This document shows positions 1-6,595 of a DNA stretch of 9,907 bases, in pieces; position 1 is the first letter of the stretch; the number at the start of each line of letters is the position of its first letter. The stretch is taken from positions 1 to 9,907 of the forward strand of contig JAJYZY010000083.1 of NCBI GenBank assembly GCA_021799715.1. The letters are read 5' to 3'. This DNA is from Planctomycetota bacterium. GTDB taxonomy: Bacteria > Planctomycetota > Phycisphaerae > WQYP01. The notes under the pieces were generated by a model. It was not told where the DNA came from, ran no database searches, and was given only the letters and a program-made list of their open reading frames with translations. The position numbers and the translations under genes are program-made.

Positions 1-183
1 CTGCGTTAATTGACTGTGCGCCGCCACAAAGTCATTAAGTATTTCATTTAGCGGCAGATGTTCCTGCGAACTGAAGCCCGCGTCCGCCGCGCACTTATCG
101 CATAAATCCAAAGCGACAATGGCTCCGTTGCTGATTTCTTTGATGTGTACCGTCGCCGGTTTATTGCACCGATTGCACATCAT
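1..183 (-). CDS. McsA-like zinc-binding protein (UVR-domain family), N-terminal part, cut by window edge
   Basis: Reading leftwards from an ATG at 183, 61 codons stay open to base 1. The protein begins MMCNRC, then NKPATVHIKEISNG, then LCDKCAADAG and a segment ending LPLNEILNDF. Two CxxC pairs (C3/C6 and C28/C31) with PATVHI between them are the N-terminal zinc-binding signature of the McsA/YacH family. In that family a C-terminal UVR domain follows, and in Firmicutes McsA activates the arginine kinase McsB. Any UVR domain or mcsB neighbour would lie left of base 1 and cannot be seen. An in-frame TAA just upstream (189-187) limits the start to the ATG at 183 or the next one at 180. The motif GGTGA at 194-190 is a Shine-Dalgarno candidate with a 6-nt spacer to 183. 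The family call is strong; the role as a kinase activator in this organism is inference. Confidence 0.85.
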   Translation of the reverse strand, partial: MMCNRCNKPATVHIKEISNGAIVALDLCDKCAADAGFSSQEHLPLNEILNDFVAAHSQLTQ

Positions 184-575
184 ACTTTATCACCGTTCCA
201 AAATTCATCACCGCCGCCAGTAAGGCCGCGATATCCCGCAAATCCGCAGTCCCTCACAGGCACCGATCAGGCCTCGGGCAGCCACACAATATTAGGTTGG
301 CAGGCTCCGCAATTCAAGCGGGTTTTAAGCTCGTCATGGTTTACAGGTACGAACGATGAATGATTACAGCCTGGCCCGGCGTTAGAGATCACCAAACGAA
401 TGCGGGTTATTGACCGTTGCAGCGGTTGCGTTCCTTTTTAGCATGCGCTTCGCAGGTGTAAGCCAACAACACGGCGGATGGGGACCTTCGGGCTTGTGCC
501 GTAGGGACCCGGCGCGTGCCTGGGAAATCGCGTTTTCTGAACCGCAGATTTCGCGGATGTTCGCTGACAATGGTT

Positions 576-589
576 GCCGAAACGTCGGC
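576..589. repeat. Perfect 5-bp hairpin with AACG loop
   Basis: GCCGA (576-580) and TCGGC (585-589) are perfect inverted arms around the four bases AACG. No T-run follows on either strand, so it is not an intrinsic terminator. It lies in the gene-free stretch, 17 bases from the next inverted repeat. Confidence 0.5.
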
Positions 590-606
590 TCAATTGCCGT
601 TCGAGG

Positions 607-630
607 TCATGATGATATGCCGCATCATGA
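607..630. repeat. Perfect 8-bp inverted repeat, 8-base loop
   Basis: TCATGATG (607-614) is exactly complementary to CATCATGA (623-630), with eight bases between the arms. It could be an RNA stem-loop or a dyad for a DNA-binding protein. No known operator is recognised. Confidence 0.55.
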
Positions 631-895
631 ACCCATGCCCAAGGGCCACGCACTGCCATGGCTGCGCCGATAATGGCGAAAGTCTCTCAATGATCCGTTG
701 GCTGCAAGTGTACCGCGGAATGCACCGTTGCTCGCAGGCGGTCATTTCCCGTTCAGCCTTGCATGATGAACCCGCGCCGAGATTAAACCAAACGGGTGGG
801 CGAAAATTTCCCATCTCAGCTTTCCAACCAATCCCCGGCTCGCATCCCATCTGCGCCCATCGGCGTCATCAGCGGTTCCGTCCGCCTCCTCTCGC

Positions 896-914
896 GCCGG
901 CAGATTCTGTCGGC
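896..914 (+). repeat. 8-bp hairpin (one G-U pair), 3-base loop
   Basis: GCCGGCAG (896-903) pairs with CTGTCGGC (907-914) across the loop ATT. Seven pairs are Watson-Crick and the eighth is G-U if the plus strand is transcribed; on the minus strand it becomes an A-C mismatch. The structure therefore favours a plus-strand RNA. There is no T-run after it. Confidence 0.5.
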
Positions 915-967
915 ACAGCGAACATGATTCTGTTAAGGCGGAAATGTTCAAGTATCAACGAATAACG

Positions 968-996
968 ATTATAATTCGGCCCACTGTTACTGTTAC
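968..996 (-). promoter_or_regulatory. Sigma70-like promoter pointing left into the gene-free stretch
   Basis: On the minus strand, GTAACA (996-991, 4/6 to TTGACA) is followed by a 17-bp spacer and a perfect TATAAT (973-968). Transcription would start near 961. The next supported gene in that direction starts at 183, giving a leader of nearly 780 nt if nothing intervenes. A second GTAACA copy sits immediately inside the spacer (990-985). A perfect TATAAT is also present on the plus strand (970-975) because the box is nearly symmetric, but its -35 match is poorer. Confidence 0.4.
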
Positions 997-1059
997 AGAA
1001 CACCGAATTAACGCCGGTTATTTACCCTCGAATCCGTTGTGTCCGTTTTGCGTTCTTGG

Positions 1060-2358
1060 TCAGGCCCGTTCTCCCATTGCCGTGCCGGCCGCACCAGGTA
1101 CTGTTTCTACGGCTCCAACTTGTCCGTCATGTCCGAAGAATCGGTAATAAAGGTAAATATTAACCGCCATAACGCCCGCGTATAAAAAAAACGGCATTTC
1201 AATTTCTGAAATATCAAAAAGCACGCCGGTGCATATCATCGCCGCGGATGAGGCCGAAAGCCGTGTTACCTGATTCAGCGCCAAAGCCCGTCCCATGCTG
1301 TCGCCCTCCACGCGATTGATAATGGCGGTCTGCTGCGCCGGAAGTGCCGCAATGCGCAGGGCCGGTGTTATCAGATAAATAATCAACCCGATCCATAAGT
1401 TATGCCACAACGCCATCACCAGCAGCAGGGCGGTGCCCGCGCCTCGCGTAAACGTGATGCTGCGCACAAAGCCCATTCGCCGTTCCAGGCTCGGAGCCGC
1501 CAACAACGCGATGGACGCCAGGACGCTGCCGATGGCGGTGTAAACGGCCATCTGTGATTTTGACAGGTGATAAACCAGAACAAAAAACGGGATCAGAAAT
1601 GGCGTGATCAGCCCTTGACTCAACCCATTCAGAGCGCCGGTGATGCTGAAGTGCCGTATGGCCCGATGCGATTGCTTCCGGGCGACGGGCCTGGCCTGCA
1701 CATATTTCGGAATCGTAATAAACACAAGCGGCACCGTACCAGTGCCGGCGACGATTGCCGCCGCCAGGAACGTGTCGCGGATCGAAAAATAGTGCACGAG
1801 CATGGCACCGCCCGCTCCGGCGATTCCGCTTAGAAATGCCAGCACCGAATAGTATCTCGTCCGATTCGTGGATGTGGAGAGCCGGGCAATAACCGAACTC
1901 TGCACGGGCTGCGCAGCACCGCCCACGCCACCGCCAACCAGTGATCCCGTGGCGGCGAATCCACCGACAATCGAGGCCGCCAGAAGCATGGGAAAACTCT
2001 GATTCACATACACCATCAACGCGCTGATCGGAACCATCGCTCCGGTTGCCAGCAGCGCTGCTTTATGATCCCACCGGTCTGAAAGATGGCCCGCTCCGAC
2101 GGCCAGAAACGCCGTGGAAATCACGCCCACCACATAAATCGCCCCCAACGCCAATGAGCTGTCATGCAATGTGTTCAGCACCAGATAGGGCAACGCCACA
2201 ATCATCATTCCACCGGCAATGCTGCGCGCAATGCGAAACAGAATCAGAAGCGCGATGCTGCCGCGATGATTTCCATGCGGCCCGGCTAGCGCCGCGGCAT
2301 TCACCTCTGTATCCGGGTGACCTTTATTCGATGATTTGGTTTGTTTCTGATCTTCCAT
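1060..2358 (-). CDS. MFS transporter (drug-efflux-like)
   Basis: A 432-residue membrane protein of the Major Facilitator Superfamily, expected to move small molecules across the inner membrane by proton coupling. After about 34 hydrophilic residues there are many hydrophobic segments consistent with 12 helices. The sequence GHLSDRWDHK (90-99), in the loop after helix 2, matches MFS motif A (GxLxDRxGRK), with Asp where Gly is usual. A hydrophilic central loop around 218-236 separates the two six-helix halves. The tail after about 408 is hydrophilic. The substrate cannot be read from the sequence; drug efflux is inferred from the divergent MarR regulator and tripartite pump. There is no good Shine-Dalgarno before the ATG, and a strong promoter -10 box lies only nine bases from it. 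Length is normal and I see no frameshift. Confidence 0.88.
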   Translation of the reverse strand: MEDQKQTKSSNKGHPDTEVNAAALAGPHGNHRGSIALLILFRIARSIAGGMMIVALPYLVLNTLHDSSLALGAIYVVGVISTAFLAVGAGHLSDRWDHKAALLATGAMVPISALMVYVNQSFPMLLAASIVGGFAATGSLVGGGVGGAAQPVQSSVIARLSTSTNRTRYYSVLAFLSGIAGAGGAMLVHYFSIRDTFLAAAIVAGTGTVPLVFITIPKYVQARPVARKQSHRAIRHFSITGALNGLSQGLITPFLIPFFVLVYHLSKSQMAVYTAIGSVLASIALLAAPSLERRMGFVRSITFTRGAGTALLLVMALWHNLWIGLIIYLITPALRIAALPAQQTAIINRVEGDSMGRALALNQVTRLSASSAAMICTGVLFDISEIEMPFFLYAGVMAVNIYLYYRFFGHDGQVGAVETVPGAAGTAMGERA

Positions 2359-2366
2359 AGCGACCC

Positions 2367-2395
2367 ATTATAGCACACGGATAGAAAAATATTAA
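2367..2395 (-). promoter_or_regulatory. Promoter of the MFS gene, predicted leaderless or very short leader
   Basis: On the minus strand TTAATA (2395-2390, 4/6 to TTGACA), a 17-bp spacer and a perfect TATAAT (2372-2367). TGC directly before the -10 box gives an extended -10 (TGnTATAAT). The usual start site 6-7 bases downstream is near 2360, one or two bases before the ATG at 2358. The -35 box overlaps the left arm of the inverted repeat at 2394-2419, where a bound regulator would block it. Confidence 0.55.
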
Positions 2396-2419
2396 TTCGA
2401 TTATGCAACTATTCGAATT
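2394..2419. promoter_or_regulatory. Candidate operator: 7-bp perfect inverted repeat
   Basis: AATTCGA (2394-2400) and TCGAATT (2413-2419) are perfect inverted arms with a 12-bp gap, so the centres lie 19 bp apart, close to two helical turns. MarR-family dimers bind AT-rich dyads of about this size. The site overlaps the -35 box of the MFS promoter and lies about 80 bp upstream of the MarR gene's -10 box. That the neighbouring MarR protein binds here is inference. Confidence 0.4.
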
Positions 2420-2428
2420 TTGTGCGTG

Positions 2429-2482
2429 TTGCAAATGGAGTATCATGCTTTGCGACAGTTTGGAAATAAAGCGACTTTGCAA
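2429..2482. repeat. TTGCAAA / TTTGCRA repeats in the divergent intergenic region
   Basis: TTGCAAA (2429-2435) is the exact reverse complement of TTTGCAA (2476-2482). A one-mismatch copy, TTTGCGA, lies between them at 2449-2455. The last copy overlaps the proposed -35 box of the MarR promoter. The set is a second candidate for regulator half-sites, though short AT-rich words recur easily by chance. Confidence 0.3.
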
Positions 2483-2503
2483 TGGCGGATTAGAGGTTAT
2501 AAT
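2476..2503 (+). promoter_or_regulatory. Promoter of the MarR-efflux operon
   Basis: A perfect TATAAT at 2498-2503 is preceded by TTTGCA (2476-2481, 4/6 to TTGACA) with a 16-bp spacer. Start near 2510 would give a leader of about 33 nt before the MarR gene. No promoter of similar quality was noticed in the short gaps downstream, so this one could serve all five genes. Confidence 0.5.
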
Positions 2504-2542
2504 GATGCAGTACCGCCTTAAAGTGCCAAATATCAGGCAGTC

Positions 2543-3073
2543 ATGGATGAGGCGGACAAGGAAACTGATTTGAAAAGGAAACTAAATAAGCAAGCTCGGG
2601 TAACTGCAGCTACCGGTGTTCCGGCGGTTGATGCGGATATGCTGGCCAAGTCCTTTGTTTCCCTGATTCCGCACATGATGGGGTCGTTGCGGCGGCATTT
2701 GCGCACCGCGGAAGGCGGTGATCTACGCGTCGGGCAGTTTCGGATGATGATGGCCATTGCTCTTTCTCCAGAATTGTCGATTTCCAATGCCGCAGAAGTC
2801 ATGGGGCTGACGCTTCCATCCGCGTCCAAAGTTGCCGATGAATTGGCCAGGGCCGGATTGGTGCAACGGAAAGAAGACCGGCGGGATCGCCGCCGGTCAT
2901 TATTATCCCTCACGCCCGCCGGGTTTGCCGTACTGGAAACCGTTCAGCGCGCCGCCGAAGATCACTTTGCCAATATCTTCCAGCCGTTGACGGCCATGGA
3001 GCGGGTCTTTCTATTATGCGCTGCGGAGACGTTGCGGCCGTTGTTTCGGCCGGGAGTTCGGCCCAATGCCTGA
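2543..3073 (+). CDS. MarR-family transcriptional regulator
   Basis: A 176-residue winged-helix repressor-type protein, probably a DNA-binding dimer whose ligand releases it from DNA. The helix-turn-helix lies at about 79-107 (SISNAAEVMGLTLPSASKVADE onward to GLV), followed by the wing RKEDRRDRRRSLLSLTPAG (109-127), the typical MarR DRRDRR(R)-LTxxG signature. Helices before and after (about 31-56 and 128-168) fit the dimer interface. About 30 charged residues precede the domain. The ATG at 2543 is the only likely start, because an in-frame TAA lies at 2519-2521. Its ribosome site is weak (AGG at 2535-2537). It is first in the efflux gene cluster, 56 nt before the adaptor gene, and divergent from the MFS gene. 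That placement suggests autoregulation and control of both pumps; the ligand is unknown. Confidence 0.9.
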   Translation: MDEADKETDLKRKLNKQARVTAATGVPAVDADMLAKSFVSLIPHMMGSLRRHLRTAEGGDLRVGQFRMMMAIALSPELSISNAAEVMGLTLPSASKVADELARAGLVQRKEDRRDRRRSLLSLTPAGFAVLETVQRAAEDHFANIFQPLTAMERVFLLCAAETLRPLFRPGVRPNA

Positions 3074-3118
3074 TGGGGCAAAATGTCTGTAAGTGTGTCG
3101 TACCCGTGGATATAGTCC

Positions 3119-3122
3119 GGAG
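3119..3122 (+). promoter_or_regulatory. Ribosome binding site that fixes the adaptor start at 3130
   Basis: GGAG at 3119-3122 stands seven bases before ATG 3130. The frame is open further upstream to an ATG at 3016, but that extension overlaps the end of the MarR gene and would put 38 unrelated residues before the membrane anchor. Confidence 0.6.
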
Positions 3123-3129
3123 ATTCAAA

Positions 3130-4419
3130 ATGAAAAATGCAATTACGACGCTTGTCATCCTGTTGATTGTATCGCTGATCGGCTACTGGGCGTGGGATCA
3201 TTTTGGAACCGCCGCCGGTCAACAGATACGCTACCAGACCGCCGCGGTCACGCGCGGGACACTCTCCGCGACGGTCAGCGCTACCGGCACGCTTGAACCG
3301 CGTGATGTAGTGGATGTCGGCGCGCAGGTGAATGGCACAATTATCGCGTTTGGTAAAGATGCCAATGGTCATACCGTGGATTATGACTCACCGGTGGATA
3401 AAGGCACGGTGCTGGCTCTTATTGATCCCGCGAATTATCAATCGCAGGTGGCTCTGGCCCGGGCCGCATTGGAAGAAGCCGTTGCCAATGTCGAGGTGGC
3501 CCAAGCCAAGCTTGAGCAATACCAGGCGGCTTATGTGGATGCCCGTGCGGATTGGTTGCGGGCGGAAAAGCTCGGCGTATCCGGTGCGGCATTGGCGATC
3601 ACCCAATACGACGCGTATAAATCCACCTATGATCAGGCCAAAGCCAATGTGACGCTCGGGCAGGCTTCTCTGGTTCAAGCCCAAAAAGCTGTTGACGCTG
3701 CCAAGGCTTCTCTGAATAACGCACAAATTACGCTGGGCTATTGCACCATAACCTCGCCGGTCAAGGGCGTGGTGATTGATCGGCGGGTGGATATCGGCCA
3801 GACCGTCGCATCCAGTTTCAGTACGCCAAGCCTGTTTCTTCTGGCCAAGAGCCTGGAAAAAATTCAGGTGTGGACTTCGGTCAATGAAGCGGATATCGGC
3901 CGAATTAAAGTGGGCGATCCCGCTACGTTTACCGTCGATGCCTTCCCCGACAGGGTTTTTCATGGCGTGGTATCGCAAATTCGCCTCAATGCAACCATGG
4001 TGCAGAATGTCGTGACCTACACCGTGGTGGTGGATACGAACAACCCCGGCGGCAAACTTCTGCCGTATCTTACCGCCCAGACCGATTTTCTTGTGGCAAA
4101 GCGGGACAACGTCCTGATGGTGCCCAACACGGCGTTGCGGTGGGTGCCCCTGAAGTCAGAAATTCTCCCCTCGGCCCATCCTGTCATGGCGAACACTTCC
4201 CCCAACCAGGGCACTGTTTGGGTCGAAGCGGGGCGTTATGTGCGCCCGATTGCGGTAACCGTCGGCTTGGCCAACAACTATGACACGCAGATTCAATCGC
4301 CGGACATCAAAGCCGGAATGCTGGTAATTACAGGTGAACGCACCAATCACAGCGGTAACTCCGGAGGCGCGACCAACCCCTTTATTCCTCAACCATTTAA
4401 GCATAAGAAAAACGGTTAG
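3130..4419 (+). CDS. MacA/HlyD-type periplasmic adaptor of ABC efflux pump
   Basis: A 429-residue membrane-fusion protein that links the inner-membrane ABC transporter to the outer-membrane channel. It starts with a short basic N-terminus and one membrane anchor (about 5-22). The first lipoyl half follows (TGTLEPRDVVDVGAQVNG, 52-69). Next is a long Ala/Gln/Lys-rich alpha-hairpin (about 100-200), which in this family docks onto the TolC-type channel, and then the second lipoyl half (TITSPVKGVVIDRRVDIGQTV, 206-226). A beta-barrel and a membrane-proximal domain complete it (about 235-400). The end is a Gly/Asn/Pro and Lys-rich tail. DVGAQVNGTI resembles MacA rather than RND adaptors, which agrees with the ATPase and permease genes that follow. 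The gap to the MarR gene is 56 nt and to the ATPase 50 nt. Cargo is unknown: macrolides, peptides and lipids are all exported by relatives. Confidence 0.92.
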   Translation: MKNAITTLVILLIVSLIGYWAWDHFGTAAGQQIRYQTAAVTRGTLSATVSATGTLEPRDVVDVGAQVNGTIIAFGKDANGHTVDYDSPVDKGTVLALIDPANYQSQVALARAALEEAVANVEVAQAKLEQYQAAYVDARADWLRAEKLGVSGAALAITQYDAYKSTYDQAKANVTLGQASLVQAQKAVDAAKASLNNAQITLGYCTITSPVKGVVIDRRVDIGQTVASSFSTPSLFLLAKSLEKIQVWTSVNEADIGRIKVGDPATFTVDAFPDRVFHGVVSQIRLNATMVQNVVTYTVVVDTNNPGGKLLPYLTAQTDFLVAKRDNVLMVPNTALRWVPLKSEILPSAHPVMANTSPNQGTVWVEAGRYVRPIAVTVGLANNYDTQIQSPDIKAGMLVITGERTNHSGNSGGATNPFIPQPFKHKKNG

Positions 4420-4426
4420 GACATTC

Positions 4427-4439
4427 GCGGCGTTGCCGC
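4427..4439 (+). repeat. Small hairpin in the gap between adaptor and ATPase genes
   Basis: GCGGC (4427-4431) and GCCGC (4435-4439) form a perfect 5-bp stem around GTT, seven bases after the adaptor stop codon. No T-run follows, so it should not end transcription. It might slow 3' decay of the upstream message. Confidence 0.3.
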
Positions 4440-4469
4440 CAGGTTCATTTGACCGGAGCGTATACGGCC

Positions 4470-5207
4470 ATGGAATTGATAAAAGTTGACAACATCATCA
4501 AAACCTATCACCTCGGCAATTCGGATGTCCAGGTGCTCAAGGGTGTGTCGCTGACAATCCTGCCTGGTGAAATGGTGACACTCATGGGGGCCTCTGGTTC
4601 CGGAAAGACCACGCTGATGAATATTCTCGGCTGTCTGGACCGCCCCAGTTCCGGTCAATATTTATTTGACGGCCAGGAAATTTCCCGCATGTCCGTCAAC
4701 CAGCGGGCGATGGTTCGCAATACCAAAATAGGTTTCGTTTTCCAGAATTTCAATTTACTGGCGCGAACTTCCGCGCTGGAAAATGTGCTGCTGCCGACAA
4801 CGTATGCCGAAGATGGATTGTCCCACAAACAGCATCGGCAACGAGCCATGGAATTGCTGGATCAGGTTGGACTCGGTGATCGCATGGATCACGAGCCATC
4901 CCAGCTTTCCGGAGGACAGCAACAGCGCGTGGCCATCGCCCGGGCGCTGGTGAATCATCCTCGGTTGCTGCTGGCCGATGAGCCTACCGGAAATCTTGAT
5001 TCGCACACCAGTGAAGAAGTCCTGCGGATGTTCCAGCAACTGAATGCGGAAAAAGGAATTACCATCTTGCTGGTAACACATGATGCGATGGTGGCCGGCC
5101 ATGCCCGCCGAATTATCCGTATTCGCGACGGGTTGATAGCAGATGGCGATGCGCAAAGCCAAATTGCCGCGGTTGCCGCCGGTACTCTAAAAGACGCGAC
5201 GAGGTGA
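4470..5207 (+). CDS. MacB/LolD-type ABC transporter ATPase
   Basis: A 245-residue nucleotide-binding subunit that hydrolyses ATP on the cytoplasmic face to drive the MacB-type permease encoded next. The motifs are complete: Walker A GASGSGKT (40-47), Q-loop Gln 92 in FVFQNFNLL, signature LSGGQQQR (146-153), Walker B LLLADEP (166-172, with catalytic Glu 171), D-loop GNLDS and switch His 204 in LVTHD. KTYHLG near the N-terminus and the NFNLL segment are typical of the MacB/LolD/FtsE group. The ATG at 4470 gives the usual MELIKVDNIIKTYHLG start; GGAG at 4454-4457 is rather far (12 nt). A TTG at 4449 could add seven residues. In E. coli MacB, ATPase and membrane part are one chain; here they are separate genes four bases apart, so equal production is likely. 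Confidence 0.94.
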   Translation: MELIKVDNIIKTYHLGNSDVQVLKGVSLTILPGEMVTLMGASGSGKTTLMNILGCLDRPSSGQYLFDGQEISRMSVNQRAMVRNTKIGFVFQNFNLLARTSALENVLLPTTYAEDGLSHKQHRQRAMELLDQVGLGDRMDHEPSQLSGGQQQRVAIARALVNHPRLLLADEPTGNLDSHTSEEVLRMFQQLNAEKGITILLVTHDAMVAGHARRIIRIRDGLIADGDAQSQIAAVAAGTLKDATR

Positions 5208-5211
5208 CAGC

Positions 5212-6576
5212 ATGTTAAAAATGGCTACAACCCTTAAGACCGCCTTACGGGCTTTGCGCCGCAATCCCATGCGGTCGGCCCTGACCACATTGGGCATTAT
5301 CATCGGCATCGCCGCGGTTATCGCCATGGTGCAAATCGGTGAAGGTTCTTCTGCCGCCATTAAACAAACAATTGCCAATATGGGAGCCAATGAGCTTATT
5401 GTGTTCCCCGGACAGGCGGTCAGCGCGGGAGTAAGTTTTGGCGGCGGGAGTTCTGTAACCCTTACCAGCGCCGATGCGGCCGCCATTGCCCGCGATTGTC
5501 CCTCGATTTCGGGCGCAGCTCCGGTGGTCAATGGGCGCATGCAGGTGGTGCGCGGCGGGCAAAACTGGGTGCCGCAATTTTTAGTGGGAACAACTCCCGC
5601 GTACTTAGGCATCCGAGATTGGCCCCTGGCCGAGGGCAGGGCCTTTGGTAATGATGATGTGGATGGTGCCAATGAGGTGTGCATCCTGGGGCAAACGGAT
5701 GTGAGCGAATTATTTCCCAGTGGCAAGCCGCTGGGGAAAACCATCCTGGTCAACAACGTGCCTTTGCGAGTTATTGGAGTTTTAACCAGGAAAGGCGCCA
5801 ATATGATGGGCATGGATCAGGATGATATTATCATCATGCCGTGGACCACCATGAAATATCGTGTTTCGGGAACGTCTTTACAGAATCAGAACCAGAGCGC
5901 ATCCGCAGCGGCCAGTACGTTCTCCACGGATCAGTTGTATCCGGAAACATCACAGAGCCTTTACCCCGTGCCTTCCGCCAACGAGCAGGAAGATTTACCC
6001 CAGCCCGTGAGTTTTCCCAATGTGAATTCCATTCTTGTTTCCGTGCCGTCAAGCGCGGAGATTCCACAGGCAATGGCTGAAATAACCGCACTGCTGCGGC
6101 AACGACATCATTTGCGCCCCGGCCAGCCCAGCGATTTCAATATTCGCAATATGACGGAAATATCCAATGCTCTGGGTCATACATCTCAATTGATGACCAA
6201 CCTGCTTACCGGAGTAGCTCTGATTTCGTTGATGGTCGGCGGAGTTGGAATTATGAACATCATGCTGGTTTCCGTTACCGAGCGCACACGCGAAATCGGC
6301 CTGCGCATGGCCATTGGCGCACGTCCCGGAGATATTTTAAGTCAATTTATTCTTGAAGCCATCGTCCTGTGCCTCTTTGGTGGCGCATTGGGAATCTTGT
6401 TCGGCCAGGCGCTTTCCAGCGCGGTGAAAATGGCCCTGCACTGGCCCATTGAAATGTCCATGCCGGCGATGGTGGCATCGGTTGTGGTGTCGGTGGTGGT
6501 GGGGCTGGTCTTTGGCTACTACCCGGCATGGAAGGCTTCCCGCCTGGATCCCATTGAAGCTCTGCGGTACGAATAA
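5212..6576 (+). CDS. MacB-type ABC permease (MacB_PCD + FtsX domains)
   Basis: A 454-residue membrane subunit of the tripartite pump. A conserved cytoplasmic start (LKTALRALRRNPMRSALTTLG, from 8) leads into transmembrane helix 1 (about 23-42). The MacB periplasmic core domain (about 43-310) follows, then three C-terminal helices (about 328-352, 376-402, 416-438). SVTERTREIGLRMAIGA (354-370), in the cytoplasmic loop after helix 2, is the coupling segment of this family. The end, YPAWKASRLDPIEALRYE, is the classic MacB C-terminus. About 45 Ser/Gln/Pro-rich residues (222-266) are inserted in the periplasmic domain compared with E. coli MacB; I recall similar inserts in other split MacB permeases. 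GAGGTGA at 5201-5207, overlapping the ATPase stop codon, is the ribosome site. MacB proteins work as mechanotransmitters: they act on substrate in the periplasm. Confidence 0.94.
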   Translation: MLKMATTLKTALRALRRNPMRSALTTLGIIIGIAAVIAMVQIGEGSSAAIKQTIANMGANELIVFPGQAVSAGVSFGGGSSVTLTSADAAAIARDCPSISGAAPVVNGRMQVVRGGQNWVPQFLVGTTPAYLGIRDWPLAEGRAFGNDDVDGANEVCILGQTDVSELFPSGKPLGKTILVNNVPLRVIGVLTRKGANMMGMDQDDIIIMPWTTMKYRVSGTSLQNQNQSASAAASTFSTDQLYPETSQSLYPVPSANEQEDLPQPVSFPNVNSILVSVPSSAEIPQAMAEITALLRQRHHLRPGQPSDFNIRNMTEISNALGHTSQLMTNLLTGVALISLMVGGVGIMNIMLVSVTERTREIGLRMAIGARPGDILSQFILEAIVLCLFGGALGILFGQALSSAVKMALHWPIEMSMPAMVASVVVSVVVGLVFGYYPAWKASRLDPIEALRYE

Positions 6577-6584
6577 TTGCGATT

Positions 6585-6588
6585 GGAG
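6585..6588 (+). promoter_or_regulatory. Ribosome binding site that fixes the outer-membrane factor start at 6596
   Basis: GGAG at 6585-6588 lies seven bases before ATG 6596. The frame is open upstream to 6449 inside the permease gene, but those 49 extra residues are Trp/Arg/Cys-rich and would destroy the lipoprotein signal peptide. Confidence 0.65.
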
Positions 6589-6595
6589 TATCATC

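Larger units (their letters stand above)
184..1059. other. 876-base stretch with no supportable gene; several hairpins
   Basis: No reading frame here looks like a protein. The longest open frame (516-965, plus, GTG start) is rich in Cys, His, Pro and Arg, has no recognisable motif and no well-placed ribosome binding site. I found no tRNA T-loop pattern and none of the RNase P, tmRNA or SRP RNA signatures I know. The stretch does hold short hairpins, listed separately, and a leftward promoter near its right end. A weaker stem (GCCT 271-274 with AGGC 302-305, CAGCC 279-283 with GGTTG 295-299) lies near its left end. It may be an unusually long 5' leader of the McsA-like gene, an unannotated RNA gene, or decayed sequence. 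Confidence 0.6.

Noticed and set aside
516..965. 149-codon plus-strand open frame in the gene-free stretch
   Set aside because: GTG start, no well-placed ribosome site, and a Cys/His/Pro/Arg-rich composition typical of chance frames in GC-rich DNA. No family motif is visible. Overlapping frames on the minus strand (742-951, 590-850, 438-659) look equally unconvincing.
2445..2573. 42-residue upstream frame with a good GGAG site, overlapping the start of the MarR gene
   Set aside because: The best promoter for the MarR gene (-10 at 2498-2503) lies inside it, so it would usually not be on the transcript. The peptide has no recognisable leader features.
3016..3129. N-terminal extension of the adaptor to an upstream ATG
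   Set aside because: It overlaps the end of the MarR gene and puts unrelated residues before the membrane anchor. ATG 3130 has a GGAG site at ideal distance.
5875..6009. Ser/Gln/Pro-rich insert in the permease periplasmic domain, as a possible novelty
   Set aside because: E. coli MacB lacks it, but I recall comparable inserts in other split MacB-type permeases, so it is probably a feature of the subfamily.
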